A stretch of DNA of 64,000 bases from Cryptomeria japonica (Eukaryota; Streptophyta; Pinopsida; Cupressales; Cupressaceae): assembly GCF_030272615.1 (NCBI RefSeq), contig NC_081406.1, positions 139,647,361-139,711,360 on the forward strand, read 5' to 3'. Every line of letters begins with the position of its first letter. The stretch's first letter is position 1. The notes under the pieces were generated by a model. That model saw only the letters and a program-made list of their open reading frames with translations. It did no database searches and was not told the DNA's origin. Below are positions 12,370 through 23,840 of this stretch, in pieces. Position numbers and translations under genes: made by a program.

Positions 12370-13312
12370 TGTTGTTCTCAAAATCTGATTCACTCTAAAA
12401 TCCTTATAATGATATGATAACATTGTATGTAGAAGAGAGATTAAAGAGAAGGAAACTTTCAGAACAACATATGACAAGGTTTGATTAACCTTCTACACTT
12501 CGACCTTATCCAAAGCTCAGGCGGGTATACCTTCGTGAACTCAATTCACACTTTTAAAAGATAAATCCATAGCAAACTAGTCCAAAAAACCAGTGGATCT
12601 AATCACCTTAAAACTAATTGAAACAAACGAATGAAAATTATACTCATGTTCAGTATTGATCTACAAGATGTATAGAAGATAACCCTAATAGATATCAGTG
12701 CCTTATCCAAGGTCATAGAGCCATCTAAGTTCAAACAATACTTCCACAATCAAACATCTCTATAACATATTCCATCAGTTTGGCTTCTGTAGATCACTAT
12801 ACATGCCTGACACACATAAGAATTATTTCATACCATACTAAGTTGTATTCATCAAAATTCAAAGTATCCCACAAAGAATTTACTGGTAGAAAATGATTCC
12901 CACGTATTTAATTCCCCTCCTGAAGAGAAAAGCTAAGAAACATATCTACTGAAAGTCACCTTACAACCCATATTCAAATGAAATAACCCTAGATTACTCA
13001 GAATGAAATAGTAAACACTTGCAATCATACTTGAAGACAACACAAAGCTTAAGCTCAAAACCAATGGTCTGTGTATTAATATTTCTTCTGAAAGTATTAC
13101 AAAAACATTCGAATATTCTCCATCAAAACTTGAAAAAGGCTCAGATAAATTTCTGCATCATTTTCTTACAATTCCTTGTGATCCTCCTTTCTACTAGTCC
13201 TGGTATCCATTTATAACAATATGGATGCACACATAGCTTTGGACTTTCCTAGGAGAGTTTGTTACAATCATTACTTCTCAAGAAGTAGTTACAAAATCTT
13301 TTACAAATGCAG

Positions 13313-14130
13313 TTACAAGTCTCTTTCAACACCCGCGGCTTCTTCCTCTTGTTGTTCTACTGCAACATTTTCTAATTGCTCAACATCAAGCATGGCATAT
13401 TTTCTTGTCCATTCCTGATACACCTCATCAGCAAGCCATGAGAAGTTAATTACTTTTGCTTTTGTCTTGGGTAATCTTTTCCAAGAATTCCTCATTTTAT
13501 TTACCTCTGAATTTAGGAGACCATAATGAGATTTGATTTTCTCAATCTCTTCAATTGTTTAACAAATATGGAGGCATTCTCTGATTTAACAATTCCTTTT
13601 ATTCTCAGTGACAATTTGGCTTCCAACTCCTTAAGCCATATTTGTTTGTCCTTTAATTGGTTTGGGCTGACAAAACCTCCTGGGAGTAATTCAAAAACCT
13701 AATCAGTGTACTCTTTCTTGTACAAGTTGATCTTTCTATCTACATTATCTACTCCTTTTGCCAATTTTACTAAATCCTTTGTCATATCATTTGTAGATTT
13801 AATAATGGGGTCAGCCCCTACCTCATCATAGGATACATAAATCAGTTCTATATCCTGCTCTCTGGGTCTCCATTTATCAAAAATAGGCATTAATACGGCC
13901 TTGTCCCCATTTAATTCATTCCACATTTCCAAAATCTTACTCATATTGTTATACATTAATGAAGACCCTATAGTGTCAGCAAAACTTAAAATGGTAGCCC
14001 TTACCCTCTCTTCATATTTCTTTGCATATGAGGCTTGAGCCTATTTTAAATTCTCCAACTCATGGGGAGTGATCTTGATCAACTGAGAACTACAAGCTAC
14101 TGGAGATGGTGGGAACTCAATAATGGGGCT
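13313..14130 (-). pseudogene. LTR-encoded ORF, 3' part, copy in 3' LTR (split by Sola-2)
   Basis: This is the C-terminal third of the protein encoded inside the LTR; the upstream part lies at 33871-36673. Recognisable stretches are MYNNMSKILEMWNELNGDK, FDKWRPREQDIEL and a lysine/glutamate-rich predicted coiled coil. It ends in EEEAAGVERDL before TAA at 13313. Frameshifts occur near 13560 (one base lost where the 5' LTR reads ATTGTTTTAAC) and a stop near 13700. Function unknown. Confidence 0.8.
14127..14130. repeat. Left TSD of Sola-2 (GGCT)
   Basis: GGCT precedes the TIR start GGGTGAATTC and is repeated at 33871-33874. The uninterrupted 5' LTR at about 48024-48038 reads GGGGCTGGTAGGTGG with a single GGCT, so the empty site is available inside this window. 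Confidence 0.95.
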
Positions 14131-14166
14131 GGGTGAATTCACAAAGCTGGTTCCTACTTTTGCCAA
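14131..14166. repeat. Left TIR of Sola-2
   Basis: It reads GGGTGAATTCACAAAGCTGG then TTCCTACTTTTGCCA. It pairs with the complement of 33832-33870, which reads GGGTGAACTCATAATAATGG then TTCCCACTTTTTTGCCA; most positions match. Confidence 0.93.
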
Positions 14167-14203
14167 CGAAGGAATTTGGCGAAAGTGGGAATTTTGGATT
14201 TGC

Positions 14204-14375
14204 CCGTGTTCGAGCGAAATGGAAATGTTTGCTCGGACTACCCCTGGGAGTTCGAGCGAACCAACCTTTTGACTTGGGTTCGCTTGAACATCGCGTAACT
14301 TTTGGGTTCAAGCGAACCCACTTTAATATTAATATTTCAATGGGTTCGCTCAAACCCCCCATTTGCTCGAACCAG
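14204..14375. repeat. Left subterminal palindrome cluster of Sola-2 (GGTTCGAGCGAACC type)
   Basis: Several copies of TTCGAGCGAA, GGGTTCGCTTGAAC, GGGTTCAAGCGAACCC, GGGTTCGCTCAAAC and TTGCTCGAACC occur in both orientations. GGTTCGAGCGAACC is a 12-of-14 palindrome. The same motif recurs at 32895-33060. It occupies the same position as the CGGGCGCCCG cluster of Sola-1 but has an unrelated sequence. Confidence 0.8.
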
Positions 14376-15009
14376 TTGCGGTTAGGGTTTTTTTAAAAAA
14401 TTTATAAATATCGAAAATGACAGTTAAAAGGTCATTATCAAATTTGACTTTTTCTGTCTGGTGGGGGTTAGATCGAACCAGTCGTCAGCATCACGTCACC
14501 AAGCTTTGTCTACAACAGTTAGCATCTTTCCTATTTCAGTTTTCGACCTTTGTTATATCAGGTGCACAAAATAACCCTTTGTTTGGTTTAATAATGTCTT
14601 TTTTTTTTAAATTTGTAAATAATTTGTTTGTTAATTTATTTTTTTAATTAAATAATTGTATATAGTTATTGTTTTTCAACATTTTAGAAAAATGTTTGAT
14701 AATTTAATATTTTTCATTATTTTAGAAAAATGTTTGATAATTTATTGTTTTTCATTATTTTAGAAAAAATTTTGACAATTTAATGTTTTGATTGAAATGT
14801 GTCAATTTGTTTTTAAAATTACATAATTGTATAGATGTATATTTTTTTCGACATTTTAAAAAATTGTTATGAAAAACATAGAAAACTAACCTGTAGTAAA
14901 TCAAAACTTAGAAAAACATTAGCAAAAAAAGAAAAACGTTAGAAAAATTAATTTAAATAAACATTAGAAAATTTAGATAACAAATTTAAACAAATTAAAT
15001 TTCCTCTAC
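14376..15009. other. AT-rich left arm of Sola-2
   Basis: No gene is seen. A roughly 45-bp tandem repeat containing CATTATTTTAGAAAAATGTT occurs about three times at 14669-14790. The remainder is AT-rich with poly-T and poly-A tracts. Confidence 0.6.
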
Positions 15010-15165
15010 AATGTGACCCATTTTCACATCCTATTACACACACAACATGACCCCTTAAGACTACATATGACACTATAACATAGTAGTGTACATGTATGAC
15101 ATTCCCTTTAGGATCACATCTAGTGTCCTAAGGGGTCATACATGGTTCTAAGGGGTCACACATAT
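15010..15165. repeat. Left fragment of the CCCCTTA palindromic array
   Basis: Short units such as GACCCCTTAAGACTACATATG and GTGTCCTAAGGGGTCATAC match the large array at 23841-25594. The nested LTR element inserted within the array and split it here. Confidence 0.85.
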
Positions 15166-15170
15166 GTTAT
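15166..15170. repeat. Left TSD of the nested LTR element (GTTAT)
   Basis: GTTAT precedes TGTGTGGGGG and is repeated at 23836-23840 after the second LTR. Confidence 0.95.
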
Positions 15171-16842
15171 TGTGTGGGGGAAAAAGTGACACTAAGCAAA
15201 CATGCCCTAATCTCACCTTTTGACATACATTTGTGGAATACGAAAGAGCCTAGAGGTATCACACAATTGGCTACTTTTTTTTGTGGAAGAGAGAGCCATG
15301 GTCTACCTATTAGGATTTCTATTCCTTTGTTGTAATTGAAAGATAAAATGATGCAAGTTCAATTCCTAACCACAAAGTGCAAGTATGAACTAATAACAAG
15401 ATTGCAGAATTAGTAAACACAAGGACAAGACAAGAATGCAGATGTGTACCTAGAGTTAAAATATGAGTGAAAATGTTCGGGACGGGGCACGGGCGCCACT
15501 GTCCTGATTCTGCTCCTGAAACTGCTCCTGAAACTACTGTTTTGCAACCTGAAAAGCTGTCAAAAATGTTGAAACTTGTTGTCTGACAGAAGGACCAGGG
15601 CGCCCAGCGCCCCTATCCCAGGGACCAGGGTGCCCAGTGCCCCTATCCTGGTAGGACCAGGGCACCCCACGCCCCTGTCCTATCTTTCTGGGCTGGAATT
15701 TGGTGTGAAGTTCAGTCTCCGTCTGCTTCCGTCGAATCTGCAACTTGCGGTGTCCTTCGAATCCCGAAACCTGCACTTATATCTGAAAAGGTATGGTGGG
15801 CGGCTATATAGGGTTTTGCCTTAGTCAAACCCCCACTTTGGTGATTTCCACCTCCATGAATAGCCAAGTTGTATTGTAAAAGTAATGTGTGTGCAGACCT
15901 TGTGTGTGTGCAAGATCCTAAAATGCAAGTAAGCAAACTAGAGCAACCTAGAAAGTAAACCCTAATTGCTTGTAAATGATAATGTAAATGCTCCAAATCA
16001 AGATGTAAGGAGATCTAAAGCATGAATACAAGTGATATAATGAGGCTTATGCAAAGACATGAAAACAACATGAAATCATACCCAACCCCAAGGGAGGGGT
16101 ACAAGCCAATCTTCAATCGGTGATCCCTTATTGTTCTTCAATGTCTTCAAAGCCCTAAATGGATGAATGAATTTGATGAATGCTTGATGGATGGATGTTT
16201 TAATGTTGTTGAAGTCTTCAAAGATCTACTCTTTCACTGCATAGAAAGCCCTTGAAACCAAAAATCTTGATCCTTTCAAATGAAGAAAGAGAGCTCTTAT
16301 ATATGAAACCCTAGGTCTTAATTTCAACTTTTGGCCGACCTAGAGATTGAATCTCCCGCCAATTTCTTGGGGTTAAGCTTTATTTTATGATTGGATCATG
16401 CTCCTAAAATTTCGGCAAAAATGTCCGGGACCATGTGCACGCCGGGCGCCATGGTCCTCTCCGGGCGCCATGGTCCCGACAACTTTACACCAAATTTTCA
16501 GGGCCATCGGATATGATGATTTTAGAGAGAATCCCGAAGTTACAGGTGATTTTGAGATGTTTTGACCCCCGAAATCAAGCCCCCAAGTTCAAAATAGGAC
16601 CTAATTAGGGTTTTTGATTAAATGATGTATTAGAGGAATAAAATGAAAGGGGCACACTTTAATGAAAAGGGCCCAACTTTATGATATGGGAGATGATAAA
16701 ATAGAACCTTAGACCTAATTAATTTAATTAATTAAGTGCTAAGGGGAAATGCAATGCAAAATGAAAAATGCGCCAAGGTGGGTGCTAAACTAGATGTGAA
16801 ATTGTACCACCCTAGCAAGTGCGTACAATTTATGACACTACA
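15171..16842 (-). repeat. 3' LTR of the nested Tat-type element
   Basis: It runs TGTGTGGGGG to GACACTACA on the plus strand and is collinear with 22143-23835. It contains GC-rich blocks around 15595-15680 (three imperfect ACCAGGGCGCCC-type units) and 16430-16480 that stand out from the AT-rich surroundings. These blocks keep more CpG here than in the other LTR. Confidence 0.95.
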
Positions 16843-16857
16843 TTTAGCCCCCACTTT
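16843..16857 (-). other. Polypurine tract of the nested Tat-type element
   Basis: On the minus strand the 15 bases AAAGTGGGGGCTAAA directly precede the 3' LTR start TGTAGTGTC. This fixes the element's orientation. Confidence 0.8.
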
Positions 16858-18629
16858 AGCGGTCATATGAACACTACGTGCATATGCAAGCTAAAGTACA
16901 AAAAAGTAAACATTATTTGAAAAAGGATATATCCATAAGTTGTCGGACGAAGCCCCCAGCGGTATCTACAGTACACAGTTAGGAACCGCACCCTACAAAA
17001 CACATGTTAGATCACAGAATCACCTAATGCTTACTAAGGAAGGTGATGAAAATTCAAGGGTAGCTATATGCCCCCCCCCTGTTTCGGCTTGCTAATTTTA
17101 GTGAGTTGAAACAGGGTATCATGTTTACCACTTCGAATTGTTAAAGAATATTGATGACAAATGCTCACAAGAGGATTCGATATGAGATCAAAACTAATGG
17201 AGAATCATTTGGTAAGAAAGAGGACCAAATCTCAATTACAACACAACAAAGAGTGTGAGGATTTGAGAGTTCTATAACACAAGATCAAGGATGTAAATGG
17301 AAACAAAATGCAAAGAGAAGAAAAGAAAGGAAAAAAAAGCATGAATACACACATTGGTGATCCATGAGAAGAATAGTGAGAGAGAAAACATGGACTTCTC
17401 ACCCCTAGATCTTGTCTAGGTGATCCATGGGAAAAAGGACATGGAAAACTAGCCCCTAGAGTCTGTCTAGGTGATCCATGTAAGGGAGGAGAGTGAGAAA
17501 GTCTAGCCTTATGCCGCTAGGTCCACTCAACCTCGTGCATGTGTGTGTAAGTGAGGTTAGAAGCACCTCATAGGAGTCTATGCCTGAGTATGCTACAACC
17601 TGTATATGTATAGTACAAAAGCATGACATCTTGCTCTAAGAGTCTGTGCTCTGGTTCCGAGAATAATCACCTTGCATAAAAGAAAAATGGAGACATCTCG
17701 CTCTAAGAGTCTGTGCTCTGGTTCCGAGAATGACCCATTTCTCAAAAAGTGTAATGTTTATGTCATAAGAAAAGTAGAACAAGGATACCTACCTTCATCA
17801 CAAAAGAAGATACCCCAAAAATGCAACAATGTCATAGATCCAAGCAAGAGAGTTTTGCACTCTTTAAGCAAGGATAAGATAGTTGAAAAGGGATATCTTG
17901 TAGTATGTGTAAAGGAAATCCTTAGAGGAGAAGAGATCTTTGTACAAAAGACACCCATCCCCGAGAGGAATTGTCTAAGAAGAGAATAAGAATGCAATAC
18001 TTCCTTCTTTTGTGAGGTGAAAGTGATTCTTAATGAAGGATGACGCTCTTTTTAACCCAATTGGGAGAGTGAATTCATTGTGGATGTATTTTACCAAGTG
18101 CAAAAGAGGTTGTAGTCAAGGACTTACACCCCTTGTAAGAGAGAATCCTTGAACAAACAACAACAAATACATACAAGGAATAACATCAAGTAATAAAGTT
18201 CACATCATCCATGAAATAGGAAAAAGTGGATCCTTAGATAAAAATAAGAAAAGATCATTGCCTCCCAAGGATAAGGTCAATGAGAAGGACTTACACAATC
18301 TTCCAGGGAGAGATTTAGACATAAACAAAATGTACCACATACTCACATGAGTTCATGCAAGAAAGACATTAGTGTATGTAAAATGCTCCTCACAAGAAGT
18401 GGGTAGGATAAGAAAGAGAATACACATCTTCTCCCATATCTAGGAAAAGAGAATTCTAAAGCAAAGATGATCAATATTTCCACACTATTACCCCATAGAA
18501 AAATTAGGCTATTATGTTTTTTCAAAAATATGATTGCACTTGAAATTGTACCATCATGAATGACAATGAGCCCCCAGTAAATGAGCTACCAATGTCACAC
18601 AATGATGAGCAACATAATAGCCATTAATG
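16858..18629. other. Interior of the nested element downstream of its ORF, no coding domain seen
   Basis: Where reverse transcriptase, RNase H and integrase would be expected on the minus strand, no catalytic motif is visible. Repeated phrases such as CTCTAAGAGTCTGTGCTCTGG (17636 and 17702) and GTCTAGGTGATCCATG (17413 and 17467) suggest local duplications. Open stretches here, such as 17672-17989 on plus, do not resemble proteins. Confidence 0.65.
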
Positions 18630-21600
18630 TTATTGAAAGACATGATAGATTGAATGAGGTATTTGAATATGACATGTTGAATGCTCAACTATAAGTGAGA
18701 TCAAAAACATGTATAAAATGATAAAAATTGAAGAAGGAATGTTACGAGAAATCTTAGAAGAGAGATGAGTGTAATTTATTAGAGCCTTATCCCTGGAAGA
18801 AAGGAATTTATGATGAATAGGAGATAAAGATTCATAAGTGGATTTAGAAATTTGAGGGGAGTAATAAAGAGATTTGTTCATCACCAAGATTTCCTTATGA
18901 GGGGAATGAGAGTTGATAGAAGTAGAAGATGATTTAGTTGAAGTGAGATCATCATTACTACTAAATATAGCATTCACATTGAGAGATGGTCTTTTAGATG
19001 CTTTGGTGGGCTTAAAAAGATCGTATCCAAGTCCAAATGAATATTCATGCATGTTATGTTCTAAAGGAACTTTAATTCCTTGTTCATTTGTGCCACAACC
19101 ATTTCCACTATAGCCACTCTTAGCCAAAATATGAAAACCACGACCATAACGATTAGCCATTTCAGAAAGAGAAGGTGGTTTCTCATAAGACAAAGAATCA
19201 AATCCTTTAGAATTAGAGGTGTGAGGAGAAGAAGTTTGAGAAGTGGCCACAAAATTATTGCTCATAGGTTCAGGTAAGACTGATTGATCTCTAGTTTCTT
19301 CCTTATTTTTAACTTTAAGCTCTCTAGGAGGAACCCTATACTCACCTACAAAGGTGGGATTAAAATCAAGAGATCCCCAATTGTCTTCTGCGAGAACCTT
19401 CTCAGGATCAAAAGCCTTTTCATGTGTAGATTCAAGCTGAGAAGAATCTTCTTCAGGAACTTCAGACTCATCCAAAGAATTTTGATTATTAGAGGGTGAT
19501 GATTCATCTATAGGTATCTTGTTTAACGAGTCATCACTAGAAGAGGAAGGCTTAGAAGAACTCCCTTTGGAAGTAGATGTTTGCAAACAAGCTTGAAAAT
19601 TAGTATCACCTATCAAGGTATATGCCTTATTGTTATAAATAAATTTAACTTGTCTATGCAATGTAGAGGGGACAGCTTGCATACTGTGAATCCAAGGTCT
19701 CCCTAATAACAAGTTGTATGTTATATTTCCCGACATAACATGGATAGAAGTAGGTAAAGTAATAGGTCCCACTGTGATGCGTAAGGTGATAATACCTAAT
19801 GAAGACTTAGCCACATTATCAAAGCCTCGAATAGGATGAGAGTCAAGCTCAATTAGGGATGTATCCACATTCATCTTTTGCAAGAGATTAATGCTACACA
19901 CATTAAGACCAGAGCCATTATCTACTAGTGTTCATCTTATAGCAGTATCATTTATGATAACCACAATCATCAAAGGATCATATTGATGTTGAATTTCACT
20001 AGTAGGTAACTTATCTTGAGTAAACACAATATGAGCCTTAGGATTCATCACAGAGTTAACCAAAGACACTATATTACCAGATGTATTAGGTGGAGGAACA
20101 TTCAAATCTTTCAAGGCATCTTGTAACATTCCATGATGAGCGGAAGAAGTTTGGATCAAATCCCAAAGGGATATCTTAGCAGGGGTAGCTTTAAGTTGTT
20201 CTATGAGATCATATTCCTTACTAAGCATTTGTGAAATACGAGGAGCTTGAGGAAGAATAGGTTGGGGATTAGGAAGAGACACTGGAGTAATAGGAGGAAG
20301 ATCAAGCTGCCTATTATTTCTAGTATTATAAGTATGGGCAACAGCATGATAACTCTCTCTAGTCAGTTTCTTAGCATACTCATAAGGGCTCTTAGTAGAA
20401 TAACCTCCTTGCACAGTAATAATAGGTTTCTTAGGAGTGCAAAAATAATCATTAGCATAACCACCTTGAACCACTAAGATAGGGTTATTTAAAGGTTGAG
20501 AATTTTGAGAAGGACAAGCACCTTGGACAGTGAAGAGAGGTTTGTTAGGTGTTTCATTCACATGTATCAAATTGATTGAGGATGGTTTAGAGGAATGAAC
20601 AAAAGTGTTGGAAGAATTATTGATAGTCTTCTCTTGCACTAAAATCTTATCACGGATTAAGTCAATTTTAGGAGTAATACTAGGAAAGGTCATATCATCC
20701 TCTATCATCAAAGGATCTACATGGGGAATAAAATCTCTAGGAGAAGGATCAACATTACTCTCTAAAGTCCCACTTTTCAGAGGGAGATCTTTGAAAGAGA
20801 TGTTAACCATCTTGTTTTGAACTAGGGTTTCCTTATGAGTAGAACCAAGTTGAGGAGAGGGAGAATAATTGAGATTCAAGGAAGGTGAGAAACTATCAAG
20901 GGAGTTTTCAATCTTGATTTCATCCCCTTTGGCTAGGGTTCTCTCATGGGGTAAAGAATAGTCCACACCTTCTTCTAATGGTTCATCCCAAATAGTGAAG
21001 TGGTTGAAAGGAATGTTTGAAGTATTGTCAATTTCGGGAGAGGAGATAACATTGTTTATTAATTCCTCATCCTTAGGAGGGAGAGCATAAATAGATGTGT
21101 TAAACTCATCCTTTTTCCTCAAAATATGTTCAATATGATCTTTAGGGGAGAGAGAATTAAGGAAATTGCTTATTATTTCATCTTCTTTCTCTAAGGGATG
21201 CTTATGGGTAAGACAAACTTTAGGAGAAGGATAAGCATTTATCATTAATTCATCATCTCTAGTGAGAATTTTGTTGGAAAAGGAAATGCCATCACTAGGA
21301 AATGTAGGGATATTGTCAACTTCTTGCACAAAATAATCCTCATGAAGGGAGTGTTTTTTAGGAGGAACATGAACATATTTCTCCAAAGATTCATGCTTAG
21401 GAAGGAGATCTTTGAAAAAAGTGTTCATAACCTCTTGTTGCACTAACATGCCCCCATTGGAATGACCAACTTTAGGAGAAAATAAGTCAATGTCCATAAA
21501 TACCTTTTCACTTAGAGAGGCATAATGTAGGGAAGATGAAGTAACATTAAGAAAGGTGTTTATGATATCATTCTCTTCCTCTAGGATAGCTAAATAGGAA

Positions 21601-21797
21601 GGGCACATTTTAGGAGAATTGTCAAGATCACTCTTAAAGTCTTCATCCTTAGAGCATGGGAGAGTCCCAAAGGGATTGGTAGCAACTCTTTTAGGCACTA
21701 AAATGTTGTTATATATGGGGGGAGGTTCTTTAGGAGAAGGAAAAATTGAAACAAGGGAAGCTAACCCATTATCACATCTATGAAATGAATGCATCAT
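18630..21797 (-). pseudogene. Gag-less polyprotein of the nested element: repeat-rich N-terminus, protease, G-patch
   Basis: The frame begins MMHSFHRCDNGLASL at 21797 and is open for 621 codons to a TGA at 19929-19931, then continues for more than 420 codons. Most of the first 400 residues are a weak internal repeat of short phrases (for example PSPKVCLTHKHPLEKEDE). This part does not look like a gag. From about residue 510 it carries the Tat-type linker LIEQLKATPAKISLWDLIQ. The aspartic protease follows, with LVDNGSGLNVCSINLL and LLLGRPWIHSMQAVPSTLH. The G-patch reads GRGFHILAKSGYSGNGCG and ends in FGLGYDLF. The single TGA lies one codon before TLVDNGSG and looks like an arginine CGA changed by C-to-T. 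Protease and G-patch in this order are known from Tat polyproteins; the rest of pol is missing. Confidence 0.85.
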
Positions 21798-22119
21798 GAC
21801 AACAATTTTCCTCTTTCAAATGATAAGACATGCAAAATAGAAGGAAATGTTTAATTTTAACCAATGCAAGCACTTAGAATGCAGATTTAGAAAATGAAAT
21901 TTATGATTCAAATGAGTTCCTAAATCAGATTTGAAATTATTGATCCCAATTAAGCTATCCACAAGTTCAACTTTGAATTGAAAAATTAAGGTTTTAGCAA
22001 AAATTTCCTCTAGATTTTTGAATCTTGCAAGAAATTAAAACTTGTAAATACAAATTTGAATTTGAAATAGCATAAACACTCAAATTTGAAAACACAAATC
22101 AGAATTAGAGAAGATTGGA
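21798..22119 (-). other. Leader of the nested element
   Basis: Non-coding 5' leader between the primer-binding site and the first ATG, AT-rich with CAAATTTGAA-type repeats. No other feature seen. Confidence 0.6.
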
Positions 22120-22139
22120 GTTTCACGTCGGGTTCACCA
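22120..22139 (-). other. Primer-binding site of the nested element
   Basis: TGGTGAACCCGACGTGAAAC on the minus strand lies three bases inside the 5' LTR. The tRNA was not identified. Confidence 0.75.
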
Positions 22140-22142
22140 AAA

Positions 22143-23835
22143 TGTGTGGGGGAAAAAGTGACACTAAGCAAACATGCCCTAATCTCACCTTTTGACACAC
22201 ATTTGTGGAATACAAAAGAGCCTAGAGGTATCACACAATTGGCTACTTCTTTTTGTGGAAGAGAGAGCCACGGGCTACCTATTAGGATTTCTATTCCTTT
22301 TTTGTAATTGAAAGATAAAATGATGCAAGTTCAATTCCTAACCACAAAGTGCAAGTATGAACTAATAACAAGATTGCAGAATTGAAACTAAACAATGGAA
22401 AGCTATAAACACAAGGACAAGACAAGAATGCAGATGTGTACCCAAAGTTAAAATCTGAGTGAAAATGTTCGGGACGGGGGCGCAGGCGCCACTATCCTGA
22501 TTCTGCTCCTGAAACTGCTCCTGAAACTGTTGTTTTGCAACCTGAAAAGCTGTCAAAAATGCTGAAACTTGCTATCTGACAGAAGGACCAGGGCACCCAG
22601 CACCCCTATCTCAAGGACCAGAGCACCCAATGCCCCTATCTTGGTAGGACTAGGGTGCCCCACACCCCTACCCTAGCTTTCTGATCTGGAATTTGGTGTG
22701 AAGTTCAATCTCCGTCTGCTTCCGTTGAATCTGCAACTTGCGACATCCTTCAAATCCTGAAACCTGCACTTATATCTGAAAAGGTATGGTGGACGGCTAT
22801 ATAGGGTTTTGCCTTATTCAAACCCCTACTTTGGTGATTTCCACCTCCATGAATAGCCATGTTGTATTGTAAAAGTAATGTGTGTGCAGACCTTGTGTGT
22901 GTGCAAGATCCTAAAATGCAAGTAAGCAAACTAGAGCAACCTAGAAAGTAAACCCTAATTGCTTGTAAATGATAATGTAAATGCTCCAAATCAAGATGTA
23001 AGGAGATCTAAAGCATGAATACAAGTGATATAATGAGGCTTATGCAAAGACATGAAAACAACATGAAATCATACCCAACCCCAAGGGAGGGGTACAAGCC
23101 AATCCTCAGTCGGTGATCCCTTATTGTTCTTCAATGTCTTCAAAGCCCTAAATGGATGAATGAATTTGATGAATGCTTGATGGATGGATGTTTGAATTTT
23201 GTTGAAGTCTTCAAAGATCTGCTCTTTCGCTGCATAGAAAGCCCTTGAAACCAAAAATCTTGATCCTTTCAAATGAAGAAAGAGAGCTCTTATATATGAA
23301 ACCCTAGGTCTTAATTTCAACTTTTGGCCGACCTAGAGATTGAATCTCCTACCAATTTCTTGGGTCTAAGCTTTATTTTATGATTGGATCGTGCTCCTAA
23401 AATTTTGGGAAAAATGTCCAGGACCATGTGCACACCAGGTGCCATGGTCCTCTCCGGGCGCCATGGTCTCGACAACTTTTCACCAAATTTTCAGGGCCAT
23501 CAGATATGATGATTTTAGAGAGAATCCCAAAGTTACAGGTGATTTTGAGATGTTTTGACCCCCGAAATCAAGCCCCCAAGTTCAAAATAGGACCTAATTA
23601 GGGTTTTTGATTAAATGATGTATTAGAGGAATAAAATGAAAGGGGCACACTTTAATGAAAAGGGCCCAACTTTATGATATGGGAGATGATAAAATAGAAC
23701 CTTAGACCTACTTAATTTAATTAATTAAGTGCTAAGGGGAAATGCAATGCAAAATGAAAAATGCACCAAGGTAGGTGCTACACTAGGTGTGAAATTGTAC
23801 CACCCTAGCAAATGCGTACAATTTACGATGCTACA
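22143..23835 (-). repeat. 5' LTR of the nested Tat-type element
   Basis: It is collinear with 15171-16842, with small indels such as GAAACTAAACAATGGAAAGC near 22383 that is absent from the other copy. Many differences are CpG to TpG or CpA, clearest at 22590-22680 against 15595-15680. Confidence 0.95.
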
Positions 23836-23840
23836 GTTAT
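23836..23840. repeat. Right TSD of the nested LTR element (GTTAT)
   Basis: Exact copy of 15166-15170, directly after the LTR end GATGCTACA. Confidence 0.95.

Larger units (their letters stand above)
12370..14130 (-). repeat. 3' LTR of the giant element, distal segment
   Basis: It matches 46282-48030 of the 5' LTR almost base for base, from TGTTGTTCTCAAAATCTGAT up to ...AATAATGGGGCT, where Sola-2 interrupts it. The segment 12370-13312 is downstream of the LTR reading frame and has no coding sequence of its own; it should hold the end of transcription, but I cannot place the exact R/U5 limits. Confidence 0.93.
15171..23835 (-). mobile_element. Non-autonomous Tat-type Ty3/gypsy LTR retrotransposon nested in Sola-2
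   Basis: It is 8,665 bp with LTRs of 1,672 and 1,693 bp, TG...CA termini and an exact GTTAT TSD. Orientation is minus: a purine-rich tract abuts the left LTR and a TGGTGAACCCGACGTGAAAC primer-binding-site-like sequence abuts the right one. The internal region encodes only a long low-complexity protein fused to a protease and a G-patch. No reverse transcriptase, RNase H or integrase motif is visible in the 5.3-kb interior, so it depended on enzymes from elsewhere. Confidence 0.93.

Noticed and set aside
14117-14396. Open frames on both strands at 14117-14396
   Set aside because: They run across the Sola-2 terminus and through the subterminal palindromes; the palindromes make both strands open by chance.
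17672-17989. Plus-strand frame at 17672-17989
   Set aside because: It is antisense to the nested retrotransposon, in a stretch with local duplications, and shows no protein-like pattern.
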